From NCBI GenBank assembly GCA_903855995.1, contig CAIOAN010000012.1, forward strand, positions 124,001 to 188,000: a DNA stretch of 64,000 bases. The letters run 5' to 3'. The notes under the pieces were generated by a model that was not told the origin of the DNA, made no database searches, and saw nothing but the letters and a program-made list of their open reading frames with translations. Shown here in pieces: positions 1-9,343 of this stretch. This DNA comes from an uncultured Opitutia bacterium. Lineage in GTDB: Bacteria; Verrucomicrobiota; Verrucomicrobiia; Opitutales; UBA953. The translations under genes and the position numbers were made by a program. Within the stretch, counting starts at the first letter, position 1, and each line of letters begins with the position of its first letter.

Positions 1-2
1 GC

Positions 3-320
3 TCCCGCGGCGAGATCCGCCCCAATCTCTACATTCTTGAGGAACCGACGATCGGACTGCACCAATCCGATTGCCGTCGCCTCATCGAACTGCTGCACGC
101 ACTCGTCGACCAAGGCCACACCGTCGTGGTCATCGAGCACCATCCCGACGTGATCGCCGAAGGCGACTGGGTCATTGAAATCGGTCCCGAAGGCGGCAAC
201 GCCGGCGGTCGACTCGTGCACTCGGGCGATCCGGAGTCCTTGGCCGCCCATCGAAAATCGCCGACCGCCCCGTCGCTGAAACTGACCCTCGAGCGTGGCA
301 AGGCGGCCGCGAAGGCTTAG
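3..320 (+). CDS. uvrA: UvrA-like excinuclease ABC subunit A, C-terminal fragment (5' end outside window)
   Basis: About 105 C-terminal residues are visible; the frame is open from the left edge to a TAG stop. The Walker B/D-loop run reads YILEEPTIGLH, followed by an H-loop (VVVIEHHPDVI) and the UvrA-typical tail GDWVIEIGPEGG-GGR. UvrA is the damage-sensing ATPase of nucleotide excision repair. The LEEPTIGLHQSD wording differs from the usual LDEPTTGLHFxD, so this may be a UvrA paralogue rather than the main repair copy. The zinc-finger and N-terminal ATPase halves are not visible, so completeness cannot be judged. The next gene on the same strand begins 80 bases downstream. Confidence 0.85.
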   Translation, partial: SRGEIRPNLYILEEPTIGLHQSDCRRLIELLHALVDQGHTVVVIEHHPDVIAEGDWVIEIGPEGGNAGGRLVHSGDPESLAAHRKSPTAPSLKLTLERGKAAAKA

Positions 321-399
321 CCGACCGGGTAATTCTCGCGGTCCGAGTGATGTTATTTTGACCCGCCGACTGGCGAGGTCATCATGACCATCGCTGCCC

Positions 400-2544
400 A
401 TGGCCACCCCTTCGAATTCCCCGCGCAAACCTGCGCCGGTCATTGCTCGCCGCAGCAGCCAGACCAACTGGCCCGCCGTCGGGATCGGCCTCGTGCTTCT
501 CGGCGGGGCCGGCTGGTTTATCTGGAAGGCGAATGAGCGCACCGAAGCACCGGCCGCCATCGTGAAAGAAAAACCCGCCGCGCGGGAAGTCGCCCGGGAG
601 CCTGAACCGGAGAAGAAGCCGTTCGTCGCTGCGACGGAAACAAAGCCGAAGGCCGTCGACACGCCCAAGATGGTCGATGCACCGGTGGTAGTGGAGATGA
701 AGACCGCCGTCAGCGAACTGAAGCCTTTCCTTTTTGAAGGCACCGCCCTGACCGACCCTAAGTTCTTTGCCGCCCTCGTGGAGGAGGCCCGCTTCCACCT
801 GAAGGACGGCAAATGGGAGGATCATCTGACTCGCCTGCAGAAAGGATTACTGCCCGCCCTGCGCGCGACCTCCGCGACGGATGGCGTCGACCGCTACAAT
901 CGCCTGTGGGAAAGCCGCCTCTTCGCCCTCGGCATGACGCAGGCGCTCTTCATCCGCCGGGTGACGCCCGACGCCCTGCGCGCTGCCGCCAGCGGCGACG
1001 AGAAACTTCAGTCATTGCTCATCGACCTGCTGAGCCGCCCAGAGCTCCTCGAAAAATTCGCCCTGACCTTGAAGGCCGAAGATAACGCCGCCGAAGCCCT
1101 CCACGTCTGGTCGCTGCTGGCCACCGATGACACCGCCGCCCAGCGCGGTAAATACGACAATCTCCAGATCGCCTGCGCCGTGGTCTTCGACCAGCCGCTG
1201 ACCTGGAGCCGCTTCGACGGCGGCGGCGACTTCTCCGCCGACGCCCTCACGCGCTATCGCTATTTCAAAACCAATGACGCCGCCGGACGCCTCTCCGGTG
1301 ACATCCGCAAGACCTCGCCGCGCGAACTGGTCTGGGTCGTGGGTGCCACTGCCACTGAAGAGGAGATGACCTGGGCGCTGTCGCAACCCCGGCTGCGCTC
1401 ACTTGGCGAATGGGCCCCGAGCTACGGCATGATCAAATACCGGATGGATTACGTAACCCACGAGAAGACCAAACTCCCCGCCCCCACTGAAGGCACGCTC
1501 AAGGAAATCCTCACCATCGGTGGCATCTGCATGCACCAGGCCCATTTCGCGGCCAACACCGCCCGGGCATTCGGCATCCCCGCGGCGTTCATCACCGGCG
1601 ACGGCAATCGCGGCGGCCACGCCTGGTTCGCCTATCTCCGCAAGGACCACGAATGGAACATGAACACCGGGCGCTACAATGACGGCTACGCCTGCGGCCA
1701 CACCACCGACCCGCAGACGCGCCTATCCGTCGGTGAGTTCGAAGTCCAGATTCTGGGCGACGCCCAGCGCCGCGGCGACCGCTTCCTGAAATGCGAACGC
1801 TTGCAGCTGGCGGGGCAGATCTACGCCGCCGCCGGCAATATCGACGGTCAGCGCGAATCCCTGCGGCTCGCGATCACCGCCGCCAATCACTGTCTCGAGG
1901 CGTGGCGCGCCTACGCGGCCTGCCTTGAAGCCATCGGCCCTTCGGTGAAGGTCGAAGAATGGAAAGGGTTTGTCGCCGACATGCGCCGAGCCTTCGACGA
2001 ATGGCCTGATATGCGCGACCTCGCCGATGAGATGGAGGAGAAGCACCTCTACCCGACGATGACCGAGGATGAGATCTTCCTCAGCTGCAAGCGCGCCTAC
2101 GACCGGCTCATGTCCGAGAAAAAAAGGCACGGCGAATACGACCGCACGCGCTATGATATCATCCAGAAGGCCGTCGCCCGCGAGTCTGCCGTGCTGATGA
2201 AAGACCGCGTGAAGAATGCGGAGAAACTGAATAACCTCCACCGCCGCGCCCTGGAGGATAATGCCGACCACCTGCCGACCTTCCGCACGCTCCTCGACGG
2301 CTACTATGAGGCCATCAAAGGCGACGCGAAACGGGAGGCGCTGTTCCTTTCGGAAATCGAGCGCGTCTACCGCCGTCGCATGGCCGGAAATGGCACGAAT
2401 GACGTCTTCCGACTCAAAGCGGTGCTGGGACTGCTTGACCTCATCCAAGGCTACTTCGACAAATGCGGTGACCCGGGTCGCGCCAAACGGCTGCAACTCG
2501 AATCCGACAAACTTCAGAAGACCCTCGAGAAAATGAAAAAATGA
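400..2544 (+). CDS. Membrane-anchored transglutaminase-like protein
   Basis: 714 residues. A basic N-terminus is followed by one membrane segment at about residues 26-42 and then a long alanine/proline/glutamate-rich linker, so the bulk probably lies outside the cytoplasm. The centre carries a transglutaminase-like core: Cys377 (GGICMHQ), His407 (GGHAWFAYL) and a plausible third residue, Asp437 (TTDPQT). This triad fold acts in cysteine proteases and amide-crosslinking enzymes. The C-terminal half is helical and charged, possibly TPR-like. Its stop overlaps the pdxJ start (ATGA), so it is probably cotranscribed with pdxJ-acpS-nnr-dprA. Substrate unknown. Confidence 0.75.
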   Translation: MATPSNSPRKPAPVIARRSSQTNWPAVGIGLVLLGGAGWFIWKANERTEAPAAIVKEKPAAREVAREPEPEKKPFVAATETKPKAVDTPKMVDAPVVVEMKTAVSELKPFLFEGTALTDPKFFAALVEEARFHLKDGKWEDHLTRLQKGLLPALRATSATDGVDRYNRLWESRLFALGMTQALFIRRVTPDALRAAASGDEKLQSLLIDLLSRPELLEKFALTLKAEDNAAEALHVWSLLATDDTAAQRGKYDNLQIACAVVFDQPLTWSRFDGGGDFSADALTRYRYFKTNDAAGRLSGDIRKTSPRELVWVVGATATEEEMTWALSQPRLRSLGEWAPSYGMIKYRMDYVTHEKTKLPAPTEGTLKEILTIGGICMHQAHFAANTARAFGIPAAFITGDGNRGGHAWFAYLRKDHEWNMNTGRYNDGYACGHTTDPQTRLSVGEFEVQILGDAQRRGDRFLKCERLQLAGQIYAAAGNIDGQRESLRLAITAANHCLEAWRAYAACLEAIGPSVKVEEWKGFVADMRRAFDEWPDMRDLADEMEEKHLYPTMTEDEIFLSCKRAYDRLMSEKKRHGEYDRTRYDIIQKAVARESAVLMKDRVKNAEKLNNLHRRALEDNADHLPTFRTLLDGYYEAIKGDAKREALFLSEIERVYRRRMAGNGTNDVFRLKAVLGLLDLIQGYFDKCGDPGRAKRLQLESDKLQKTLEKMKK

Positions 2545-3296
2545 GCCATCCGCGCATCCAACTGGGCGTCAACATCGACCACGCCGCGACGCTCCGTCAG
2601 GCGCGCTATCGCGGTGCGCACGCCTCACCCCACGCGGAACCGGACGTCGTCGCCTTCACCCGCGAGGCGCTCGCCGGCGGCGCGGATGGCATCACGGTCC
2701 ACCTGCGTGAAGATCGCCGCCATATCCAGGACGCCGACGTGCTTGCGATTGCCCTTCTCCCGGGCATCCGCCTTAATCTCGAAATGGCCTGCACCGCGGC
2801 GATGGTGGAGTTCGCCTGCCGGCTCCGGCCAGCGGCCGTCTGCCTCGTCCCGGAATCACGCGAAGAGGTCACGACCGAGGGCGGGCTCGACGTCGCCGGC
2901 CAGCTCACCCGCGTCCGTGAGACCACCCGAGCCCTGAAGGCGGCGGGCATCGAGGTCTCCCTCTTCATCGGCCCCGACGCCCCGCAGATCAAAGCCGCGG
3001 TCGCGGTCGGTGCGCCGGTCGTCGAACTGCACACGGGCGCCTTCGCCAACGCTTGGAAAAACCCGGCGGCGGAAACGGAGCTCGCGCGCCTGCGCTCGGC
3101 CTGCGACCAGGCCCACGAACTCGGCCTCATCGTGAACGCCGGCCACGGCATCAACTACGACAACATCCGGGCCGTCCTGACCCTACCGCACCTGCACGAA
3201 TTGAACATCGGGCACAGTATCGTCGCCCGTTCTATGTTCACCGGCATCCGCTCCGCCGTCGCCGAGATGAAATCCCATCTCGTCCGTCCCGCATGA
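2541..3296 (+). CDS. pdxJ: Pyridoxine 5'-phosphate synthase PdxJ
   Basis: 251 residues, the usual PdxJ length. It condenses 1-deoxy-D-xylulose 5-phosphate with 3-amino-2-oxopropyl phosphate to give pyridoxine 5'-phosphate, the last ring-closing step of the DXP-dependent vitamin B6 route. Family motifs are clear: LGVNIDHAATLRQAR at the N-terminus, ITVHLREDRRHI, ELHTGAFA, and the C-terminal phosphate-binding NAGHGINYDN / LNIGHSIVARS. The start overlaps the preceding stop (ATGA) and the stop overlaps the acpS start, which marks a translationally coupled operon. Confidence 0.97.
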   Translation: MSHPRIQLGVNIDHAATLRQARYRGAHASPHAEPDVVAFTREALAGGADGITVHLREDRRHIQDADVLAIALLPGIRLNLEMACTAAMVEFACRLRPAAVCLVPESREEVTTEGGLDVAGQLTRVRETTRALKAAGIEVSLFIGPDAPQIKAAVAVGAPVVELHTGAFANAWKNPAAETELARLRSACDQAHELGLIVNAGHGINYDNIRAVLTLPHLHELNIGHSIVARSMFTGIRSAVAEMKSHLVRPA

Positions 3297-3688
3297 AGCT
3301 CGAAGGCGGCAACGTGCTGGGCGTCGGCGTAGATCTCACCGAGGTAGCCCGCATCCGCTCCGCCCACGAGAAGCACGGCGCAAGTTTCCTCGCCAAGATT
3401 TTCACGCCGGCCGAACAGGCGCTCTGCCTGGCCAAGGCCGATCCGTATCCGTCGCTCGCCGCGCGCTTCGCCGCCAAGGAAGCCGCCAGTAAAGCCTTCG
3501 GTACCGGCATCGGCCCCGAATTCTCCCTCACCAGCGTCGGCGTGCTCAATGGACCCGAAGGTGAGCCGGTGGTGGAACTCGACGACAAAGCCCGCGCGCT
3601 GCTTACGGCCCGCGGAGCCTCCCGTCTCCTGATCTCACTCACGCACACCGACACGCTCGCCCAGGCCTTCGTGGTGCTGGTCCGCTAA
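3293..3688 (+). CDS. acpS: Holo-[acyl-carrier-protein] synthase AcpS
   Basis: 131 residues. It transfers 4'-phosphopantetheine from CoA to the serine of apo-ACP. The N-terminal GVGVDLTEVARI (magnesium-binding Asp), the FTPAEQALC segment and the ARFAAKEAASKAFGTGIG helix with its catalytic Glu-Lys are all present, as is the C-terminal ISLTHTDTLAQAFVV strand. I chose the ATG overlapping the pdxJ stop because it places VGVDLTE at the normal distance from the N-terminus; the open frame runs further upstream, but that part only shadows pdxJ. The pdxJ-acpS pairing is common in bacteria. Confidence 0.96.
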   Translation: MKLEGGNVLGVGVDLTEVARIRSAHEKHGASFLAKIFTPAEQALCLAKADPYPSLAARFAAKEAASKAFGTGIGPEFSLTSVGVLNGPEGEPVVELDDKARALLTARGASRLLISLTHTDTLAQAFVVLVR

Positions 3689-3689
3689 G

Positions 3690-5183
3690 ATGAGTGCCGC
3701 ATCTCGCCTGCCCGTCCTGAGTTGCGCTGAAGCCGCCGCCGCGGAGAAAGCCTTTATCGCAGGCGACACGGCTCTTTCCTGGGAACTCATGGCGCGGGCC
3801 GCGCGTGGTATCGCCGTCGAAGCCCTGGATTTCCTCGGCCGGCCGCCTCAACGGATTCTAGTGCTCGCCGGTAAAGGCAACAATGGCGCGGATGGTTTCC
3901 TCGCCGCCTTGCACTGCGCTAGTCCGGACACGGAAATCGTGGCGATCTTCGCCGAGGGCGGCCCAGCCCACCCGCAAGCCCAACGAGCCTGGGCGACGCG
4001 TAAGCGCGGCGTGCGTATCGGGGTAATCGCCGCCGCTAATCTCGGCCGACTGGCCGATGAAGAATTCTGCCTGATCTTCGATGGCATTCTGGGGCAAGGC
4101 TTCCGGCCGCCGTTGAGCCCCGGACTCCGACAGTTTATCCGACAGACGGACAGGCTGCGCGGCCTGCGCATTGCCGTCGATTTACCGAGCGGCTTGGGCG
4201 ACGATTCCCGTGGCCCAGCCTTCCACGCAGACCTCACTGTTTCCATCGGTTGCCTGAAGCGGCCGCTGCTGGCGCCCCTTGCGAAGAAATTCGTCGGCCG
4301 TCTCCGAGTCATCGATATCGGACTGCCACTCGGCGAAACCGAAGAAACCAGCGCGACGGCCGCCACGCTGGCTCCGCTCCGTCAGGTGCGCCGGGCGGAC
4401 AGCGATAAGCGCCATCACGGCCGCGTGCTCATCGTCGGCGGCTCCGAAGGCATGCCTGGTGCGGTACTGATGAACACCCGCGCAGCCCTGCAATCCGGTG
4501 CGGCACTGGTCACCACCTGCCTGCCGGAAACGATTCGGGCCCGAGCGGCGGTCGCCCACCCGGAAGCGATGTGGGTCGGATTGAAGACGGATAAGCACGG
4601 GTCTCTGGATAAAAACTCCCTGCGGCTGATCGACGCGCAGCTCGAGAACAAGGAAGTCGTGCTCCTGGGCTCAGGCATGGGCAGTGCGGCGTTGCCATTA
4701 CTCCGCGCCATCACCTCCCGCTGCCGACAGGACATCGTGCTCGATGCGGATGCCTTGCGCCCCGCCATCGTCAAAGCCGCGCGATCCGGCTCGCACCGAG
4801 TACTACTGCCGCACGCCGGTGAATTCCTCCGCCTCAGTGGCAAGAAATCCTCGGTGGCCGCCGGGCGCGCTTACGCGAAGAAAACGCGGAGCATCGTGGT
4901 GCTCAAGGGGCCGCTGACCTGCGTGACCGACGGCACCCTGAGCGTGCATATCCCTTTCGGCGGCCCCATCCTCGCCCGCGGTGGTTCCGGCGATATTCTC
5001 GCCGGCATCGTCGCCTCGGTGCTGGCTCGCCGACGCGAACGGGGGCTCTCGGCTTTCGAGGCCGTGGTAACGGCCGTCACATGGCATGCCCGGGCGGCAG
5101 ACTACCTGAGACAAAACCAGGGGGAAGAGGCGGTGCGAACTACGGACCTGCTGGCTGAGTTATCCCCGGCGTTGCGAGCTTGA
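3690..5183 (+). CDS. nnr: Bifunctional NAD(P)H-hydrate repair enzyme (epimerase + ADP-dependent dehydratase)
   Basis: 497 residues, matching the two-domain enzyme. The N-terminal YjeF-type epimerase domain (about residues 1-215) has the KGNNGADGF nucleotide-binding loop and VDLPSGLGDD. The C-terminal ribokinase-like dehydratase domain (about 225-497) has GRVLIVGGSEGMPGA, LPHAGEFLRLSG and the catalytic GGSGDILAGIVAS. Together they convert damaged hydrated NADH/NADPH back to the active cofactor. It starts one base after the acpS stop. Confidence 0.96.
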   Translation: MSAASRLPVLSCAEAAAAEKAFIAGDTALSWELMARAARGIAVEALDFLGRPPQRILVLAGKGNNGADGFLAALHCASPDTEIVAIFAEGGPAHPQAQRAWATRKRGVRIGVIAAANLGRLADEEFCLIFDGILGQGFRPPLSPGLRQFIRQTDRLRGLRIAVDLPSGLGDDSRGPAFHADLTVSIGCLKRPLLAPLAKKFVGRLRVIDIGLPLGETEETSATAATLAPLRQVRRADSDKRHHGRVLIVGGSEGMPGAVLMNTRAALQSGAALVTTCLPETIRARAAVAHPEAMWVGLKTDKHGSLDKNSLRLIDAQLENKEVVLLGSGMGSAALPLLRAITSRCRQDIVLDADALRPAIVKAARSGSHRVLLPHAGEFLRLSGKKSSVAAGRAYAKKTRSIVVLKGPLTCVTDGTLSVHIPFGGPILARGGSGDILAGIVASVLARRRERGLSAFEAVVTAVTWHARAADYLRQNQGEEAVRTTDLLAELSPALRA

Positions 5184-5205
5184 TCCGGTAGTCCGAAGTG
5201 GGCGG

Positions 5206-6291
5206 ATGCTTCCAATCCCCACCGCCGCACGCGCCCAGCGGGTTCTCCTGAATGGCCTGACCGGCGTCGGGCCCGTCACGGTGCGTCGGCTGCGCGAAGC
5301 CTTCGGCGGCGACCTCGCGACCGCGCTGGGCGCGCCGGCCGAACAACTCGCCAAGGTCTCCGGCGTGAGCCGCACCGCGGCCGCGGCCATCGCGGCCCGG
5401 GAATTTGATTGGGCATTGGAAATGCGGCGGACCACGGAACTCGGCTTCCGGCTCATCACGGAAGAAGATTCGGCGTGGCCAAACCAGCTTACCCGGCTCT
5501 GGGATCCACCACTCGTGCTCTACGCCGAAGGCGCTCATACGCCCGACGATCGCTGCGTCGGCATCATCGGCTCGCGCCATTGCACCACCTACGGAACCGC
5601 CCTCGCCCGCTCCTTGGCCCGCGACCTTGCGAAGGAGGGCTGGTGGATCGTCAGCGGTCTGGCGAGGGGCATCGACATCGCCGCGCATGAAGGCGCGCTC
5701 GACGCCGACGGAAAAACCGCGGCGGTGCTCGGTCACGGGCTGGACCTGACCTTCCCACCCGAGGCGGTGAAATTACGGAGGCGCATGGCTGGCAACGGGT
5801 GCGTACTTTCCGAATTCCCGCTCGGCCGACCGGCTGACCGGCAGAGTTTCCCGCAGCGCAACCGCGTCGTCGCCGGACTCGTGCGCGCCGTGGTGGTGAT
5901 CGAGACCGATGTCGATGGCGGCAGCCTCATTACCGCGCGCTTCGCCGGCGATCTCGGCAAGACCATCTGCGCCGTCCCCGGGCGCGCCGATAGCCCCTCA
6001 AGCCGCGGTTGCCATGCTTTGATCCGCGACGGCGCCACACTCGTCACATCAGTCGATGACATCCTGACCGAGCTCGGCGAAAACCGCGGCGCGCCGGCCT
6101 TGCCTCTCGTGGATGATCCGCCGGAGTTCGCACGGTGGCTGCCGCATTTCGCCGGCGGGGCCGCGCAGGACGCCGAATCCCTGGCGCTGCTCACGGCGTG
6201 CGCGGTCGCCGAAGCCGCGGTGAGCCTGACGATGATGGAGATCCGCGGCGTGCTCGTGCGGAGGCCCGACGGCCGACACGAACGCTCCTGA
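5206..6291 (+). CDS. dprA: DNA-processing protein DprA
   Basis: 361 residues. DprA binds incoming single-stranded DNA during transformation and loads RecA. A helix-hairpin-helix-like N-terminal region (GLTGVGPVTVRRL) precedes the Rossmann-like DprA core: GIIGSRHCTTYG, SGLARGIDIAAHEGAL, the FPLGRPADRQSFPQRNR stretch, VIETDVDGGSLITA and AVPGRADSPSSRGCHALIRDGA. A short C-terminal winged-helix-like tail follows. It lies 22 bases after nnr and is the last gene of the operon; the next gene converges from the opposite strand. Presence of dprA alone does not prove competence. Confidence 0.95.
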   Translation: MLPIPTAARAQRVLLNGLTGVGPVTVRRLREAFGGDLATALGAPAEQLAKVSGVSRTAAAAIAAREFDWALEMRRTTELGFRLITEEDSAWPNQLTRLWDPPLVLYAEGAHTPDDRCVGIIGSRHCTTYGTALARSLARDLAKEGWWIVSGLARGIDIAAHEGALDADGKTAAVLGHGLDLTFPPEAVKLRRRMAGNGCVLSEFPLGRPADRQSFPQRNRVVAGLVRAVVVIETDVDGGSLITARFAGDLGKTICAVPGRADSPSSRGCHALIRDGATLVTSVDDILTELGENRGAPALPLVDDPPEFARWLPHFAGGAAQDAESLALLTACAVAEAAVSLTMMEIRGVLVRRPDGRHERS

Positions 6292-6292
6292 A

Positions 6293-6928
6293 TCAGCGGT
6301 GCGGGCGGTTGCCTTCCCCGGCAGGTACGGGCGCAAGCAGCGGGTTATTAAAAATATAGCGATCTATGACCGCCTTCGGCTTAGCGAAGACATCGCGCAC
6401 CGTCGCCTGATAGGCGCGATACCCGGTGCCGAAACCAGAGGGATAGGCCGAGGCGCTCAACCCTTCGTGCTCCGCCAGCCACAGCGCCCGGACGCAATGC
6501 CAGCCCTGGGATACGAAGACGATGTGCTCTTTCGGATAATACGCTTTCGCGCGCAGCACCGAATCCAACGTGCGCCAGCCATAAGGATCTTCCACGATGG
6601 GGCACGTCACGCCCGCCGCCCGCAGTTGGTCAGCCATGGTGATCGCGTGCGCCTCGGTCCCCGAGCTGATGACAAATTTGATGCGGCCGGATTTGCACAG
6701 CTGTGCGGCGGACTCGATGCGCGGCCGAAACGTCCCGGTCTCTTCATGTGTCCCGGCGACGAACTCATCCGTACCCAATAAGAGCAGCACGGAGCCGGCC
6801 GGAACCTCCGCCGGCGAGGTCGCCAAACGACCCCAGCCCGCAGACCAGACCCAGGCATTGGAACCCACCAAGAAGGCCGCCAAGAACACGGCCAGAAGCT
6901 GGAGTCCTTTTTTGATCCACTGCAACAT
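6293..6928 (-). CDS. SanA/YdcF-like DUF218 membrane-anchored protein
   Basis: 211 residues. An N-terminal membrane anchor (about residues 9-28) is followed by a DUF218-type domain: VLLLLGTDEFV, RIESAAQLCKSGRIKFVISSG, a VEDPYGWRTLDSVLRAK block and VFVSQGWHCVRALWLAEHEG. E. coli SanA is linked to envelope barrier function (vancomycin exclusion), and related ElyC/YdcF proteins to cell-envelope carbon metabolism; the exact role here is unknown. It is convergent with dprA and divergent from the sigma-54 regulator. Confidence 0.82.
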   Translation of the reverse strand: MLQWIKKGLQLLAVFLAAFLVGSNAWVWSAGWGRLATSPAEVPAGSVLLLLGTDEFVAGTHEETGTFRPRIESAAQLCKSGRIKFVISSGTEAHAITMADQLRAAGVTCPIVEDPYGWRTLDSVLRAKAYYPKEHIVFVSQGWHCVRALWLAEHEGLSASAYPSGFGTGYRAYQATVRDVFAKPKAVIDRYIFNNPLLAPVPAGEGNRPHR

Positions 6929-7051
6929 GGCCGAAGAATTGAGCCAGTAAGCCCAAAAGCAAGGGGGGACGGGATAGAGGTATGCTTAAATTTAGGCACA
7001 TCATGATTGAGTTAAGGTCGAAAGAGGACATATTGGCGGGGTCCCTCCCTC

Positions 7052-7067
7052 TGGCACGGATTCTGCC
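7052..7067 (+). promoter_or_regulatory. Sigma-54 (RpoN) -24/-12 promoter of the response-regulator gene
   Basis: The sequence TGGCACGGATTCTGCC matches the sigma-54 consensus TGGCACG-N4-TTGCA at nearly every conserved base, with the diagnostic GG and GC exactly 10 bases apart. A start site about 12 bases past the GC would fall near 7078, only about 4 bases before the ATG at 7082, so the message would be almost leaderless. No Shine-Dalgarno sequence is visible. The gene it drives encodes a sigma-54 activator, which suggests autoregulation. Confidence 0.82.
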
Positions 7068-7081
7068 TACTTTTACTCAAT

Positions 7082-8584
7082 ATGAGTGCCAATTCTACCG
7101 CCGCGATCGCCAAAGTTCTGGTCATCGATGATGACAAGGATCTGCGGTACTCCCTCCGTCGCGCCCTCGCCGGCCTGGGCCACACCGTCATCGAGGCCGA
7201 CAGCGGCGAGACGGGAGTCGTGGCCGCCAAGCGCGAGCAGCCCGATGTCATTCTCCTCGATAACCGCATGGGCGGAATGACGGGCATTGAAACCCTCCAG
7301 ATGCTCCGCGGCGCCCAGCCGCAGGCTATGGTGATTCTGATGACTGCCTTTGGCACGACGCAGACCGCCATCGAGGCGATGAAGTTTGGGGCCTACGATT
7401 ATGTCATGAAGCCGTTTGATCAGGCCAAGCTGATCACCCTCGTCGACAAGGCGCTCTCCGCCCGTCGCGACCTGGCCAACGCCGTCAAGTCCACGCGCAC
7501 CCTCGTCAATCCGGCGGACTACAAAGAAGGCATCGTCGGCAGTTCCGAGCCGATGCAGGAAGTGCTCAAGTCGATCGGCCAGGTCGCCGCGAGCGATGCG
7601 ACGGTGCTGATCACCGGTGAAAGCGGCACAGGCAAGGAACTCGTCGCCCGCTGCATCCACCAGCACTCGTTGCGTGCGAAGGGCCCGTTCCTCGCCGTCA
7701 ACTGCGCGGCCATTCCGGAAAATCTCATCGAATCCGAACTCTTCGGCCACGAGAAAGGCGCCTTCACCGGCGCGACGAACCAGAAGCCCGGCAAGTTCGA
7801 GCTCTGCGACGGCGGCACGATCTTCCTCGATGAAATCGGCGATATGTCGCTACCCACGCAGACGAAAGTCCTGCGCGCCATCCAGGAAGGCGAAATCCAG
7901 CGCGTCGGGGGCACGACCACGCTGAAAGTCAGCGTACGCTTGGTCGCAGCGACCAACAAAGACCTCGAAGCGATGGTGGTCACCCGCCAGTTCCGCGAGG
8001 ATCTCTATTACCGACTCAACGTCTTCCGCATCCGCCTACCCGCCCTCCGCCACCGCAAGAGCGATGTGCCGCTGCTCGTCGACTACATGCTGCAGCGCCA
8101 GGCCGCGGCGAAGAAGATCCGCCCGAAGCGTCTCTCAAACGAAGCACTCGACGCCCTGCTCGCCTACGATTGGCCGGGCAACGTCCGCGAACTCGAGAAT
8201 GTCGTGCAGCGCGCCAACGTCCTCGCGAAAGGAGAGACCATCCTACCCAAGGATCTGCCGCAGGACGTCCTCACGCCGCGCAAATCGGCGACGACCCCCA
8301 TGGCTGCTCCAGTCGCCGTCAGCGCCGCCCCCATCACTGCTCCGGCGGAAATCATCTCCGCTGGCGCCGGCTTGGCGCCCGCCTACGATTCGATCTACCG
8401 GCAGTGCCGCGCGGGTGACGGTAAAGCGATCCTCAGCATCATCGAAATCGAGATGATTCGCCGGGCGATGGAGGAGACGCGCGGCAACCAGCTGCGCTCC
8501 GCCATGATCCTGGGCATCAATCGCTCGACGCTGAAAAAGCGGCTGCTCGAGATGCGTGAAGCGGGCATCAAAGTTTTTAGCTGA
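7082..8584 (+). CDS. Sigma-54-dependent response regulator (NtrC/AtoC class)
   Basis: 500 residues with the full three-domain layout. The receiver domain (about residues 11-125) has acidic D16-D18, phospho-acceptor Asp60 ([10 protein letters not shown]) and the conserved Lys in YVMKPFD. The AAA+ domain (about 150-385) has Walker A GESGTGKE, the sigma-54-contacting GAFTGA loop, Walker [13 protein letters not shown] and the [13 protein letters not shown] motif. A low-complexity linker leads to a Fis-type helix-turn-helix ([21 protein letters not shown]). No sensor kinase gene is adjacent, so its input signal is unknown. The ATG at 7082 is the only start that keeps the whole receiver domain. Confidence 0.95.
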   Translation: MSANSTAAIAKVLVIDDDKDLRYSLRRALAGLGHTVIEADSGETGVVAAKREQPDVILLDNRMGGMTGIETLQMLRGAQPQAMVILMTAFGTTQTAIEAMKFGAYDYVMKPFDQAKLITLVDKALSARRDLANAVKSTRTLVNPADYKEGIVGSSEPMQEVLKSIGQVAASDATVLITGESGTGKELVARCIHQHSLRAKGPFLAVNCAAIPENLIESELFGHEKGAFTGATNQKPGKFELCDGGTIFLDEIGDMSLPTQTKVLRAIQEGEIQRVGGTTTLKVSVRLVAATNKDLEAMVVTRQFREDLYYRLNVFRIRLPALRHRKSDVPLLVDYMLQRQAAAKKIRPKRLSNEALDALLAYDWPGNVRELENVVQRANVLAKGETILPKDLPQDVLTPRKSATTPMAAPVAVSAAPITAPAEIISAGAGLAPAYDSIYRQCRAGDGKAILSIIEIEMIRRAMEETRGNQLRSAMILGINRSTLKKRLLEMREAGIKVFS

Positions 8585-8683
8585 GGCAGGCGGGGCCACA
8601 GTCCCTGTCGTTCCGGCCCTAAAGCCGGCCCATGAGCAATTAACCTTTGCCACCGGCCACCCGTCGTCTTCGATGGCTAGCGT

Positions 8684-9334
8684 ATGAGCACCCCCTCACC
8701 CCTCCGCACCATCCTGCTGGCCGCCGGCGCACTCCTCCTGAGTGCCACCGCCTTCGCCGGCGAAACCATCAAGCTGTTCGACGGCAAGTCCCTCGACGGC
8801 TGGAAAGCCACGACCACCGCCCCCGAAGGTACCTACAAGGTCGTTGACGGGATTCTCCAGGTCCGTGGCGGCAAGGCCGACCACCTCTTCTACGTCGGCG
8901 CCGACGGTAAGGCGACCTTCACGAACTTCGACTTCAAGGCGAAGGTGAAGACCTACGAAAAGGCTAATTCTGGAATCTACTTCCACGCACAGTATCAGGA
9001 AAAAAGCTGGCCGAAGCTCGGCTTCGAATGCCAGGTCAACGCGACGCACACCGACAAGAAAAAGACCGGCGGCCTCTACGCTGTCCGCGACGTCATGGAT
9101 ATTCCCGCGGCTCCCGACAACGTCTGGTTTGAATACCACATCCGCGTCGAAGGTAAGCACATCCAGATCTGGATCGACGGCAAGCAGACCGTCGACTTCA
9201 CCCAGCCCGAAGATTGGGTCCCACCGAAGGGCATGGAAGGCCGCAGAATCGGCTCGGGCACGTTCGCTCTCCAGGCCCACGACCCGGGCTGCAAGGTCGA
9301 CTACAAGGACATCGTCGTCGAGCGCCTGCCCTGA
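8684..9334 (+). CDS. Exported DUF1080 (3-keto-disaccharide hydrolase-like) protein
   Basis: 216 residues. An N-terminal signal peptide (hydrophobic core about residues 8-20, cleavage after TAFA) is followed by one DUF1080 concanavalin-like domain: IKLFDGKSLDGWKA, SGIYFHAQYQEKSWPKLGFECQVN, KKTGGLYAVRDV, WFEYHIRVEGKHIQIWIDGK and a closing GSGTFALQAHDPGCKVDYKDI. Family members cleave or bind 3-keto-glycosides made by Gfo/Idh/MocA oxidoreductases; one such enzyme and a second DUF1080 protein occur further along this window. It is convergent with the downstream gene (10 bp gap). Confidence 0.88.
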   Translation: MSTPSPLRTILLAAGALLLSATAFAGETIKLFDGKSLDGWKATTTAPEGTYKVVDGILQVRGGKADHLFYVGADGKATFTNFDFKAKVKTYEKANSGIYFHAQYQEKSWPKLGFECQVNATHTDKKKTGGLYAVRDVMDIPAAPDNVWFEYHIRVEGKHIQIWIDGKQTVDFTQPEDWVPPKGMEGRRIGSGTFALQAHDPGCKVDYKDIVVERLP

Positions 9335-9343
9335 GCAGTCGTC

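Noticed and set aside
8600-8640. Terminator after the sigma-54 regulator
   Set aside because: CCGGC-CCTAAA-GCCGG is a weak 5-bp stem and no T-tract follows.
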